Origin: Alkalihalobacillus sp. LMS39
Lineage (GTDB): Bacteria; Bacillota; Bacilli; Bacillales; Bacillaceae_F
NCBI RefSeq assembly: GCF_022812285.1
Contig: NZ_CP093300.1
Location: 4,402,001 to 4,466,000, forward strand
DNA length: 64,000 bases
Reading direction: 5' to 3'
Made by a program: the position numbers and the translations under genes. Of the stretch, positions 20,177 through 28,144 are shown in pieces (position 1 is the first letter of the stretch; each line of letters begins with the position of its first letter). Under the pieces are notes generated by a model. That model ran no database searches, was not told the origin of the DNA, and saw nothing but the letters and a program-made list of their open reading frames with translations.

Positions 20177-20419
20177 GAATACCCACCTCTTCTTTGCAGG
20201 AAGAGGCACTACATCAACGATGCAATGCCTCCTACAACCATGTATTGTAGTATATGAGGAGCCTGTACTGAATATGATATTTCTTTCACAATCAGGCTTT
20301 CTTTCATTTTCGTATATCTTTAATCTACTATAAAACATGGCTATAATTCAAGCGGGAACTGTTACCGATTTGAACTTTTCCTATCATCCAAGTAAGATTT
20401 CTTCGACTTAGTCTCACAC

Positions 20420-20590
20420 TAAGAAAAACGCGGGAGCGTCTTTTCGTTTCAAGAGAAGTGCGGAGTGCTGCCCGCTTTTGACAGTGAACCCTAAGTGCTC
20501 TTCTTGGGGTGAAACGCGCAGGTGCGCAGCCTTCTTTCTTCTAGAAGAAGCCTCCAAAGTTTCGCTGCTAGACCAAAATTTTAAAATCTC
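20420..20590 (+). repeat. GC-rich hairpin repeat, full copy
   Basis: It begins TAAGAAAAACGCGGGAGCGT, includes the GTGAAACGCGCAGGTGCGCA block, and ends GACCAAAATTTTAAAATC. It runs directly into the two-stem element that starts at 20590-20597. A 30-base remnant of the same family lies at 20948-20977. Confidence 0.85.
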
Positions 20591-20596
20591 ATTTTT

Positions 20597-20777
20597 GCGG
20601 TCAGAGCAGCCGTTATTTGTGAACATGATACGGGTTTCCGTTTTTTAGCGGCCACAGGAGCGCTTATTCACACAAAAGTAACTCTATTATTAGCGATATA
20701 TTATGATTAAGTGTTCCTGTGTCCGCCAACGTTCCAAAACACTAGCAATGTTCACAGATAACGGTTTTCATGGCCGC
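20597..20777. repeat. Two-stem inverted-repeat element, copy 1
   Basis: The outer arms 20597-20626 and 20748-20777 are near-perfect complements over about 30 bases (GTTATTTGTGAACAT against ATGTTCACAGATAAC). Inner arms around GCGGCCACAGGAGCGCTTA (20657 on) and CACTTAAT-side GTGTTCCTGTGTCCGCC (20711 on) form a second stem. A close copy is at 61030-61210 in the same orientation. Similarity continues past the right arm to about 20915, covering the small ORF on the minus strand. Confidence 0.85.
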
Positions 20778-20866
20778 TTACTTATCATAAACAACAAAAT
20801 TGCTAACGCGATAAACCCGACCCAAGTGTTGAATAATTCACTTAAGTTTTTTCTTGCTTGTCTCAT
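20768..20866 (-). CDS. Possible 32-residue single-span membrane protein
   Basis: The minus strand encodes MRQARKNLSELFNTWV followed by GFIALAILLFMISKRP. It has a basic amphipathic start, one membrane helix and a basic end. GGAG lies five bases before the ATG. The final codons and stop lie in the right arm of the two-stem element. The copy at 61 kb keeps the last codons (AILLFMVSKRP) but has lost the ATG and the middle, so that one is a remnant. I do not recognise the protein. It may be a real small protein or a chance frame. Confidence 0.45.
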   Translation of the reverse strand: MRQARKNLSELFNTWVGFIALAILLFMISKRP

Positions 20867-20996
20867 AGTACTCCAAGTCCCTCATTCATTCTAAGAATTT
20901 ATTAAAGCAATGTTAAAACAAGTCGACTATTTTATAATTTCCTAACATTAGAAAAACGCGAGAGCGTCTTTTCGTACCAAAACGTTTCTTTCTTAT

Positions 20997-21031
20997 AAAA
21001 AAAATAAACCTCCACTTAGGTTAGAGGTTTA
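20997..21031 (-). terminator. Terminator overlapping the end of nagB
   Basis: Stem TAAACCTC / GAGGTTTA with an 11-base loop, then eight T on the minus strand. The upstream arm includes the last nagB codons. Confidence 0.8.
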
Positions 21032-21762
21032 GCTTTCGTTACAAATTGTAACGCCTGTTCATCGGCGACAATCGTAACATTCGCATGCTTTCTTAATACA
21101 GAAGCAGGAAAGCTTTCTTGAATATCGCCTTTCATTAACTGTTCAAACGCCTTAGCCTTTTCGTTGCCTGAGATTAAAAGGACAACCTTGTCGCTTTGCA
21201 TAATCGTCTCAATTCCTGCCGTAATCGCTTGAGTAGGAACATCATCTACATGTGGAAAATATCTTGCATTTGCTTTTCTCGTTGACTCTGCTAAGTCCAC
21301 AACATGTGTACGGGAGTGAAACGATGTACCTGGTTCATTAAAGCCGATATGACCGTTTTTTCCAATTCCTAATATTTGCAAATCAATTCCGCCTGAAGAT
21401 TCGATCAACTGTTCATATCGATTACATTCTGCTTGTAAATCCATCGCCACACCATTTGGAATATGACAATGGTCTAGTTCGATATCGATATTTGAGAAAA
21501 ATAATTTATTCATATAATAATGGTAACTATTTTCGTTTGAAGATGCCAAACCAACATATTCATCTAAATTAAATGTAGTCGCTTGAGCAAAAGAAACGAT
21601 TCCTTTTTGATACGCTTGAATAAGTTTGTCATACGTCCCTTTTGGTGTCCCACCTGTTGCTAATCCTAATACACTATTTGGCTTTCTCTTGAGCTGGTCA
21701 ATCACAATATGAGCAACAGCTTCACTCATCGCTACATAATCTTTCGTTTCTACAATGTTCAT
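21016..21762 (-). CDS. nagB: Glucosamine-6-phosphate deaminase
   Basis: NagB converts glucosamine-6-phosphate to fructose-6-phosphate and ammonia, feeding amino sugars into glycolysis. The 248-residue protein has the substrate loop LGLATGGTPKGTYDKLI, the DEY block FNLDEYVGL and the active-site block LGIGKNGHIGFNEPG, with a catalytic His in SFHSRTHVV. The ATG overlaps the nagA stop (ATGA), so expression is coupled to NagA, which makes its substrate. Cytoplasmic and full length. Confidence 0.95.
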   Translation of the reverse strand: MNIVETKDYVAMSEAVAHIVIDQLKRKPNSVLGLATGGTPKGTYDKLIQAYQKGIVSFAQATTFNLDEYVGLASSNENSYHYYMNKLFFSNIDIELDHCHIPNGVAMDLQAECNRYEQLIESSGGIDLQILGIGKNGHIGFNEPGTSFHSRTHVVDLAESTRKANARYFPHVDDVPTQAITAGIETIMQSDKVVLLISGNEKAKAFEQLMKGDIQESFPASVLRKHANVTIVADEQALQFVTKAKPLT

Positions 21763-22952
21763 TGTACCGTCTCCTTTTCATAAGCAAGCTGACCACGGCA
21801 GTATGTGAACATCACATTGAAGTCATCATCAACCACAACAAAATCAGCATCTTTCCCAATGGCTAAACTTCCTTTACGGTCAAAAATATTCAATTCTTTT
21901 GCCGGATTAACAGAAGTCACTTGAATCACCTCTTCAATCGAGCAGCCTGTATATTGTTGGAATTGACGAGCTCCTTCATTTAACTTTAATATACTTCCTG
22001 CTAACGTATTGTCCGATAACGTTGCTCGGTCATGTAACACAGTCACTTGCTGGCCACCTAAGTCATATTGTCCATTTTGTAAACATTTCGCTCGAATCGA
22101 GTCAGTAATTAAAACAATGCGGTCAGCTCCTTTTTGTCGATAAGCTAATTCAATCATTTCCGGACAAATATGAATTCCATCCGCAATAATTTCAACATGC
22201 AACTCATCCCGAAGCAATGCACCCCCTACAACACCTGGTTCACGATGATGCATACCCGTCATTCCATTAAACAAATGAGTGACATGTGTAGCGCCTTTTT
22301 TAACCGCGGCTACAACATCTTTATAGGTTCCGTTTGAATGACCAATCGAGACAACAATATCATGAGCGACTAAATAGTCAATCAACTCGTCAGCTCCATT
22401 GACTTCAGGAGCTAGTGTCACAAGCTTAATCTGGTTCCCTGACGCCTCATTCCATTTTTGAAACAATGCAATATCTGGTTCTATGATATACTCAGATGGT
22501 TGCGCCCCTGCTTTATGAACATTTAAAAATGGCCCTTCTAAATGAACACCTATCACTTCAGCATAATTAGAATCTATTGATGATTGGTACTCCTTAACAG
22601 CTGTTAATGCGGTTGTAATATTTTTAGTCGATTGAGTCATCGTTGTTGCTAAAAATGACGTCGTCCCTTCTTGAGGCAATCTTTTTGCAATGGTTTTAAT
22701 CGCTTCTACTGTTCCGTCCATCGTATCAGCACCTGCAGCTCCATGAATATGAACATCAATCATGCCAGGAATAATATGAAAAGCTTTTGGCACTTGAATT
22801 TGTTCTATACTTTGCTCAGCTTCGTTAAGAGTTTGAACCATACCGATTTCTATTATTTTCCCACTCGCTACTTTCAAATAGCCTTCTTCTATTGTTTTGT
22901 CTTCACCATGAATAGTACAACCTTTTATGATAAACGGTTTTTGTTGCATCAT
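21759..22952 (-). CDS. nagA: N-acetylglucosamine-6-phosphate deacetylase
   Basis: NagA removes acetate from GlcNAc-6-phosphate before NagB acts. The 397-residue amidohydrolase has the metal motif DVHIHGAAGADTMDG, the metal-ligand block VHLEGPFLN, the later histidines in SIGHSNGTYKD and THLFNGMTGMHH, and a catalytic Asp in VLITDSIRAK. I chose the start at 22952 (MMQQKPFIIKG), eight bases after GGAGG; a start at 22967 would place the codon on the binding site. A predicted NagR operator lies about 40 bases upstream. Confidence 0.94.
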   Translation of the reverse strand: MMQQKPFIIKGCTIHGEDKTIEEGYLKVASGKIIEIGMVQTLNEAEQSIEQIQVPKAFHIIPGMIDVHIHGAAGADTMDGTVEAIKTIAKRLPQEGTTSFLATTMTQSTKNITTALTAVKEYQSSIDSNYAEVIGVHLEGPFLNVHKAGAQPSEYIIEPDIALFQKWNEASGNQIKLVTLAPEVNGADELIDYLVAHDIVVSIGHSNGTYKDVVAAVKKGATHVTHLFNGMTGMHHREPGVVGGALLRDELHVEIIADGIHICPEMIELAYRQKGADRIVLITDSIRAKCLQNGQYDLGGQQVTVLHDRATLSDNTLAGSILKLNEGARQFQQYTGCSIEEVIQVTSVNPAKELNIFDRKGSLAIGKDADFVVVDDDFNVMFTYCRGQLAYEKETVQ

Positions 22953-22987
22953 ACATGATTCCTCCATTCCCTTTCCACTTAAATAAC

Positions 22988-23003
22988 TAGCTGTCTATAC
23001 CTA
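22988..23003. promoter_or_regulatory. Predicted NagR operator upstream of nagA
   Basis: AGCTGTCTATACCTAT matches the other two sites of the module (23833 and 27907) over the core TGTCTATAC, related to the dre-type half sites of NagR/DasR regulators. Confidence 0.55.
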
Positions 23004-23035
23004 TCTAGTTTTCTTTTAGCCTTGCTTTTTATTAG

Positions 23036-23773
23036 TTATCCATTCTTTGTTAATAACGGTATTCTCTCTCTATACTTCAGAATTAATGTATCATTATGGT
23101 TATTTTCATCATCAACATTTCCACTCATAAACACAGGAGGTACTTTACCCGCTTCTCCTAACAAATCGATCACGTCCGTTAAAATAGTATTGACTATAAA
23201 CGAGGAGAATATGGTTGATACTGGCGCGTAAGGCACAGCTACATTCTGATGGCTCATGACCGCATCCCCAATTGGTACATGATTGTCTAATACAAGATCA
23301 ACATGTTCACTTAAATGCTTTTTACTTTTATGTCTCGATGGTAATGAGCGATAGGCGGTTGACGTTAAACCAATGACAAAACAGCCTTTCTCTTTTGCTG
23401 TCATCGCAGCATCAATAGGGACTGCATTGCGACCTGAGTTCGAAACAACGAGCATAATATCTTGGTCATTGATTTGTTCTTCATTTACGATTTTGCTTCC
23501 TAATCCTTCTTGTTTTTCTAACATAGAAGAACGAACTGCTCCTTCATGAAGCATTAGCTTTTCCACTAAAATCGGATTTATCGTTGCTAACCCACCGGCA
23601 CGGTAAAACATTTCTTCTGCGATCATATGCGAGTGTCCACATCCAAACACATGAAGAACACCGCCATTTTCAATGGATTCAGTTATTTTCAAAGCCGCTT
23701 GTTTCATCGGTAACGCTTCTTGTTTATTGATTTGCTCCATGCCATCCATTACTTTTTGAAAATAATTTTGCAT
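23036..23773 (-). CDS. SIS-domain phosphosugar-binding protein (UPF0309 type)
   Basis: This 245-residue protein starts MQNYFQKVMDGMEQINKQEA. It has an SIS fold with the sugar-phosphate loop HVFGCGHSHMIAEEMFYRAGG and the second loop VVSNSGRNAVPIDAAM. It resembles the UPF0309 family, proposed as sugar isomerases or phosphosugar-binding proteins; the reaction is unproven. It is placed directly upstream of nagA and divergent from nagR, so it is likely part of GlcNAc or MurNAc use. The start at 23773 has AGAGGTG upstream; an in-frame start at 23815 adds 14 atypical residues. Confidence 0.8.
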   Translation of the reverse strand: MQNYFQKVMDGMEQINKQEALPMKQAALKITESIENGGVLHVFGCGHSHMIAEEMFYRAGGLATINPILVEKLMLHEGAVRSSMLEKQEGLGSKIVNEEQINDQDIMLVVSNSGRNAVPIDAAMTAKEKGCFVIGLTSTAYRSLPSRHKSKKHLSEHVDLVLDNHVPIGDAVMSHQNVAVPYAPVSTIFSSFIVNTILTDVIDLLGEAGKVPPVFMSGNVDDENNHNDTLILKYRERIPLLTKNG

Positions 23774-23832
23774 GTCTATGTCACACCTCTCTAGTCTTTT
23801 CACATGACGTATCATTCAAGAAAAATAAATAT

Positions 23833-23846
23833 AGTTGTCTATACTT
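23833..23846. promoter_or_regulatory. Predicted NagR operator between nagR and the SIS gene
   Basis: AGTTGTCTATACTT lies in the divergent gap. It shares TGTCTATAC with the sites at 22988 and 27907 and could serve both nagR autoregulation and the SIS-nagA-nagB transcript. Confidence 0.6.
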
Positions 23847-23910
23847 TACTCTATAAAATCTGAAGTAATAATGGTACGATAGAAATAGCCAGTTTAGTGA
23901 AAGGAGTATT

Positions 23911-24654
23911 ATGATGATTGATAAAAATTCACCATTACCTATATATTATCAGTTAGAAAACAAAATTCGTGAAATGATTGATTCCAAAGAATTAAAGCCA
24001 GGAGACACGCTCCCTTCTGAAAGAGACCTTTCAGAAAAATACGATATTAGTCGGATGACCGTTCGCCACGCCATTAACAATCTTGTTCATGAAGGTTATT
24101 TGTACCGCCAAAAAGGAAAAGGAACTTTTGTTTCCCAAAAGAAATTCGAACAAAACCTTCACGGCCTTACAAGTTTTACAGAAGACATGAAATTACGTGG
24201 CTTAAAGCCGGGAAATAAACTGCTGAACTTTAATACGATTGCTGCAAGTGAACATGTTGCAAAAAAGCTCTCGATTTCAGCAGGTGACCTTGTTTATAAA
24301 ATCCAACGTGTGCGACTTGCCGATGATAACCCCATCGCCATAGAAACAAATTATATTTCCACTGCATTGCTCCCTGATTTAACAACGGAAACAATGGCAA
24401 CAATTTTAAGTGGTTCATTGTATGATTACGCAGAATCAAAATTAAATTTAAAAATTGAAAATGCCCAACAAATTATAGAAGCTTCCGTCGCTAACGATTT
24501 TGAAATAGAGCATCTGCATCTCGCGGACGGAGATCCGATATTGTTAATTGAACGGAATTCGCAACTATCCGATGGTACACCATTTGAATTTGTAAAATCC
24601 GCCTATCGTGCAGATCAATATAAATTTATCATTAATATTAAACGAAATAAATAG
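23911..24654 (+). CDS. nagR: GntR-family repressor of GlcNAc genes (NagR/YvoA type)
   Basis: NagR (YvoA) represses amino-sugar genes and is released by glucosamine- or GlcNAc-6-phosphate. The 247-residue protein has an N-terminal GntR winged helix (PSERDLSEKYDISRMTVRHA and YRQKGKGTFV). A UTRA effector domain follows (QNLHGLTSFTEDMKLRG to PFEFVKSAYRADQYKF). AAGGAG precedes tandem ATG codons at 23911 and 23914; either could be used. It is divergent from the SIS-nagA-nagB genes and convergent with the ABC importer, which fits a local regulator. Confidence 0.92.
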   Translation: MMIDKNSPLPIYYQLENKIREMIDSKELKPGDTLPSERDLSEKYDISRMTVRHAINNLVHEGYLYRQKGKGTFVSQKKFEQNLHGLTSFTEDMKLRGLKPGNKLLNFNTIAASEHVAKKLSISAGDLVYKIQRVRLADDNPIAIETNYISTALLPDLTTETMATILSGSLYDYAESKLNLKIENAQQIIEASVANDFEIEHLHLADGDPILLIERNSQLSDGTPFEFVKSAYRADQYKFIINIKRNK

Positions 24655-24664
24655 AACCACCTTA

Positions 24665-24693
24665 GGAAGCAACGCCACCGTAGCTTCCTTTTT
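24665..24693 (+). terminator. Terminator after nagR
   Basis: The stem GGAAGC / GCTTCC is followed by TTTTTA on the plus strand, between the converging ends of nagR and the ABC permease gene. Confidence 0.75.
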
Positions 24694-24694
24694 A

Positions 24695-25579
24695 TTATCC
24701 TTTTACCGCTCCGGCTGTTGCGCCTTTTTCAAATGTACTTTGCGCAAATAAGTAGGCAATGATAACTGGAATGACGGTAATTGCAATAGAAGCTGTCATT
24801 AATCCATAATCAGTACCATATTGAGAACTGATGTGAGCTAACAACACTACGATTGGTCGAACATTCGAATGTTCCACTAATACGAGCGAAGCAAACAAAT
24901 CATTATACGACCATAAGAAAACAAAAATCCCACATGTCGCAAACACTGGTCTTGAAATCGGAACGAAAATTTTGCTAAACATTTTCCAACGAGAACATCC
25001 ATCCATCACAGCAGCTTCTTCTAATTCTTTCGGAATTGTCGCCATATACCCAGCCACAACTAAAATCGTAAACGGTAAAAATCCAGCCGTATGAGGAATA
25101 ATAAGACCCCAATACGTATTGACTAAGTCAAGTTTGATAATCATGCGATAAACAGGAACAATCGTAGCAAACGCTGGTATTAATAAGCTCATCACAAGAA
25201 CGGTTTGAATTAGACCACGGAAGCGAAATTTCATTCTCGCGATAATAAACGCAGCCATTCCACCAAATAATAAAACAAAAAATACAACAGAACCAGACAT
25301 GATAAAGCTGTTCATATAGCTTCGGCCAATATCAATCGTATTAAAGGCATTGACGTAATTTTCTAACGTTGGGTCGGTCGGAAGTGAAAATGAAGAATTC
25401 ACAATGTCTCGTGATGGCTTTAACGAGTTCAACAAAACCCACACTAAAGGAAAAATCGTCGTGATTGACCATAACGATAAACAAATATAAACAAAGAGCC
25501 GTCCAAATTTTGATTGCGTAAAATATTGGTGTTGAAGTTTTTCCCATAAGGTTAATTGATTTGTTTTAATTTCTGCCAC
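24695..25579 (-). CDS. Carbohydrate ABC transporter permease, MalG type
   Basis: This is an inner-membrane permease of 294 residues with six membrane segments. The family loop that contacts the ATPase is EEAAVMDGCSRWKMFSKIFV (EAA motif). It pairs with the permease gene immediately upstream. GTG at 25579 follows GAGGTGA at proper spacing; another GTG at 25588 sits in the binding site and is less likely. With the neighbouring nag genes, an amino-sugar or chito-oligosaccharide substrate is inferred. No ATPase gene is present, so a shared MsmX-type ATPase encoded elsewhere is expected. Confidence 0.9.
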   Translation of the reverse strand: MAEIKTNQLTLWEKLQHQYFTQSKFGRLFVYICLSLWSITTIFPLVWVLLNSLKPSRDIVNSSFSLPTDPTLENYVNAFNTIDIGRSYMNSFIMSGSVVFFVLLFGGMAAFIIARMKFRFRGLIQTVLVMSLLIPAFATIVPVYRMIIKLDLVNTYWGLIIPHTAGFLPFTILVVAGYMATIPKELEEAAVMDGCSRWKMFSKIFVPISRPVFATCGIFVFLWSYNDLFASLVLVEHSNVRPIVVLLAHISSQYGTDYGLMTASIAITVIPVIIAYLFAQSTFEKGATAGAVKG

Positions 25580-25596
25580 GATACTCACCTCTTTCC

Positions 25597-26460
25597 TTAA
25601 TACGTAACTTCATCTTTCTTCAACAACTTATTTGTTAAAAAAGCTAGGAGTAACCCAAGCATAACAATAAGGACTGCCAATGTAGCCCCATATCCAATTG
25701 CTGAGTCTGTAAATGCTTTTTGATACATATATGTTCCTAACACCTCAGACGAACGAGCAGGTCCACCTTTTGTAATAATATACACTAACTCAAACACTTT
25801 AAGCGCGCCTGTAATCGCCAAAATCATACATGTTTTAATATCGCCCCAAATAAGGGGAATCGTGATTTTTAACGTCCGCTGAATTCCTGTAATTCCTTCA
25901 AGTTTAGCTGCTTCATAAAAATCATCTGGTATTTTTGCGATCGCCGTAAGTAAAATAACAAAATAAAATCCAACATATTGCCAAACCGTCGGAATCGCCA
26001 CCATAATAAGAGATGATTGTTCTGTTAGCCATAACACACGCTCAAAACCTAAACTCGTTAACATCGCGTTTAATAATCCATTGTTGTAATTATAAATTAA
26101 AGTAAAAAGCAATCCGATAGCCGCACCTGAAATCACAACAGGAAAGAAAAAACTAGTCCGGTAAAAACGACTACCAAAGCGAATCGAATCAACCATCACG
26201 GCTAAAATTAATCCAAGCCCCACTTGAAAAACTACCGCATACAACATAATTTCTAATGTATTCAACGTCGCCATTCGAACAACTTCATCATTGTACATCC
26301 GAATATAATTATCGATTCCAATAAAAGTAGAATTAAAAAATCCATCTGTTTTATAAAAACTTTGTCTTATATTTTCAAAGAAAGGATAATACAAAAAAAC
26401 GGAGGTTATAAGGAGAGCTGGAAATAAAAACAATGGAATGATGAGTTTATCACTTTTCAT
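25597..26460 (-). CDS. Carbohydrate ABC transporter permease, MalF type
   Basis: This is the partner permease of 287 residues with six membrane segments and the EAA-type loop FYEAAKLEGITGIQRTLKIT. The ATG at 26460 follows AAAGGAGC; the in-frame start at 26481 is farther from any binding site. It lies between the solute-binding lipoprotein gene and the MalG-type gene, in the usual order for this importer class. A strong hairpin at 26500-26526 separates it from the upstream gene and may lower its expression relative to the binding protein. Confidence 0.9.
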   Translation of the reverse strand: MKSDKLIIPLFLFPALLITSVFLYYPFFENIRQSFYKTDGFFNSTFIGIDNYIRMYNDEVVRMATLNTLEIMLYAVVFQVGLGLILAVMVDSIRFGSRFYRTSFFFPVVISGAAIGLLFTLIYNYNNGLLNAMLTSLGFERVLWLTEQSSLIMVAIPTVWQYVGFYFVILLTAIAKIPDDFYEAAKLEGITGIQRTLKITIPLIWGDIKTCMILAITGALKVFELVYIITKGGPARSSEVLGTYMYQKAFTDSAIGYGATLAVLIVMLGLLLAFLTNKLLKKDEVTY

Positions 26461-26499
26461 AGTAAGCTCCTTTCCCTTCATATTTAATAAACAAAAGGG

Positions 26500-26526
26500 G
26501 CTTTGCCGCTAAAAGTGCGGCAAAGC
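26500..26526 (-). promoter_or_regulatory. Intra-operon hairpin between binding protein and permease genes
   Basis: A perfect 10-bp stem (GCTTTGCCGC pairing with GCGGCAAAGC, loop of seven) is followed on the minus strand by CCCTTTTG. It is probably a partial terminator or a 3' stabilising stem for the binding-protein message. Confidence 0.6.
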
Positions 26527-26553
26527 GACCGTATTGTCTTGCTCATTTTCACT

Positions 26554-27864
26554 TTAGTCTAGCGCTGCAGCTTCTTCCACTACTTTTTCACCGGTTTTAT
26601 TTCCATTCACAATTTGAGCCACATTCGTTCTCATATGTGTAAATGCTTCTGGTGTAATACGAGAATCAATTGGCATTGTTAAAGACGTAGCGTTTGCTAC
26701 TAACTGATGTCCCGCTAATAGTTTCGGGTGAATATCACTTACCGTTCCTGCTGCTGGTACTCCACCATTCGCTTCCGCAACTTCAATAACCGATTGTTCA
26801 GACGTTAAGTGCTTTAATAGCGCAATTGCTGTTTCTGACTTCGCTGTATCTTCAATGGCACTTGTACTTAAATAATATCCAGAAGAGAAGCCTCCTACTA
26901 AATCACCGTATGTTGCGTCGTCCCCAAATACAGGGAATGGAAGAACAGTTACATTTTCACGAACATCTTCTTCAATTCCACCCCAAGCCCAAGAACCTTC
27001 AACCATCATTGCTGCTTGTTCTTGTTGGAATAAATTTTGAGCCATTGGTAAATCAATTGTTCCTGCATCTACAGGGAATGCTCCCATTTCAGCATGTTTA
27101 CCAATCATGTCTAACCCTTCTGCCCAAGATGGATCATTATCAACTAACACTTTTGAATATCCTGGCTCACCACCAGCAGCTAAAATATAATGTTCTACTA
27201 AGTAATAAGACTCTTCATACGAACCTGCAAGAGGGACAATGTCCGTGTCTGCAAAACCTTGAATAGCAGCTTCAAAATGATCCCAGGTTGTTGGTAATTC
27301 TAACCCTTGTTCTTCAAATAGTTTTTCATTAACAAACAATGCTTCATAAAAACCTGTTAAAGGAATCGCATAAATATTTCCGTCTCCAGTTTTCATTTGT
27401 TCTAAAGCCGCTTCACTAAACGAACCTCTCCAAGCTGAATCTTCTTCTAGCAAACTATTAAGTGGTGCAACTAATCCTGCATCAATAATGGGTTGAGCGT
27501 CAACACCAGTGAAATAAAAAGTGATGTCTGGAGCATTGTTCGATGTAAAGTCTGTATTTACTTTCGTACGGAATTCATCCCCAGCTGTCATCGATTCATT
27601 TACAATTGTGACATGTGGATTTTCTGCTTCAAACGCATCCAACTGAGCTTGTAGTACATCAGTAGCTGGGTCTGTTCCTCCAAACATTGTAACGATGCGA
27701 AGCTGTACTGGATCATTTGTTGCTTCTTTTTGCTCTTCCATTTTTTCTGAATCATTTGGTGTCTCTTCATCGCTATTTGTTGACTCTCCTCCACAAGCAG
27801 CTAAAAACAGAAGCAATGCCATTGACATAAGCAACAATACTACCTTTAAGCCTTTTTTCTTCAT
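26554..27864 (-). CDS. Sugar-binding lipoprotein of the ABC importer
   Basis: This 436-residue family 1 extracellular solute-binding protein begins with a lipoprotein signal (MKKKGLKVVLLLMSMALL, lipobox LAAC). The mature part starts GGESTNSDEETPND. The bacterial SBP_1 fold is indicated by blocks such as DITFYFTGVDAQPIIDAG, AIPLTGFYEALFVNEKLFEE and FQQEQAAMMVEGSWAWGG. It would capture the sugar outside the membrane for the two downstream permeases. Being first in the operon, it sits behind a SigA-type promoter overlapped by a predicted NagR operator. Confidence 0.92.
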   Translation of the reverse strand: MKKKGLKVVLLLMSMALLLFLAACGGESTNSDEETPNDSEKMEEQKEATNDPVQLRIVTMFGGTDPATDVLQAQLDAFEAENPHVTIVNESMTAGDEFRTKVNTDFTSNNAPDITFYFTGVDAQPIIDAGLVAPLNSLLEEDSAWRGSFSEAALEQMKTGDGNIYAIPLTGFYEALFVNEKLFEEQGLELPTTWDHFEAAIQGFADTDIVPLAGSYEESYYLVEHYILAAGGEPGYSKVLVDNDPSWAEGLDMIGKHAEMGAFPVDAGTIDLPMAQNLFQQEQAAMMVEGSWAWGGIEEDVRENVTVLPFPVFGDDATYGDLVGGFSSGYYLSTSAIEDTAKSETAIALLKHLTSEQSVIEVAEANGGVPAAGTVSDIHPKLLAGHQLVANATSLTMPIDSRITPEAFTHMRTNVAQIVNGNKTGEKVVEEAAALD

Positions 27865-27906
27865 AATTATCCCCCTTATAATGTCTTACCCAATATGAAC
27901 TTGTCA

Positions 27907-27949
27907 TGTTGTCTATACCAATTCTATAATAGATAAATATCTTCGTCAA
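27907..27949 (-). promoter_or_regulatory. Promoter of the sugar importer with NagR operator
   Basis: On the minus strand TTGACG (27949-27944), 17 bases, then TAGAAT (27926-27921). The putative operator TGTTGTCTATACCA (27907-27920) begins directly after the -10 box and covers the start point, a classic repressor position. Confidence 0.65.
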
Positions 27950-28100
27950 TATGTTTTTCGGAAAAATTATCCTTAGTAACAAAAAGTATGTAAGTTGATT
28001 TAACAATGTTTGAAAACGCTTCACTTTTTTTGATATGAAAGAGTCTTACTCTATTGGCAAGTGGTATGGACATATAGAGTAAGTGTTGTGTGTGAAAGTA

Positions 28101-28136
28101 AAAACACCCTAAGTCGTATATGACTTAGGGTGTTTT
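28101..28136 (-). terminator. Terminator after the M23 peptidase gene
   Basis: A 15-bp perfect stem (AAAACACCCTAAGTC and its complement) with a six-base loop, U-rich on both strands. It may also stop plus-strand transcripts. Confidence 0.85.
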
Positions 28137-28144
28137 GATAAGGG

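Noticed and set aside
20703-20894. Plus-strand frame over the two-stem element
   Set aside because: It has no binding site, includes the repeat arm, and is not preserved in the second copy of the element.
26826-27266. Long open frame antisense to the sugar-binding protein gene
   Set aside because: It has no binding site or domain and lies wholly inside a clear lipoprotein gene; it is a reverse-frame shadow.
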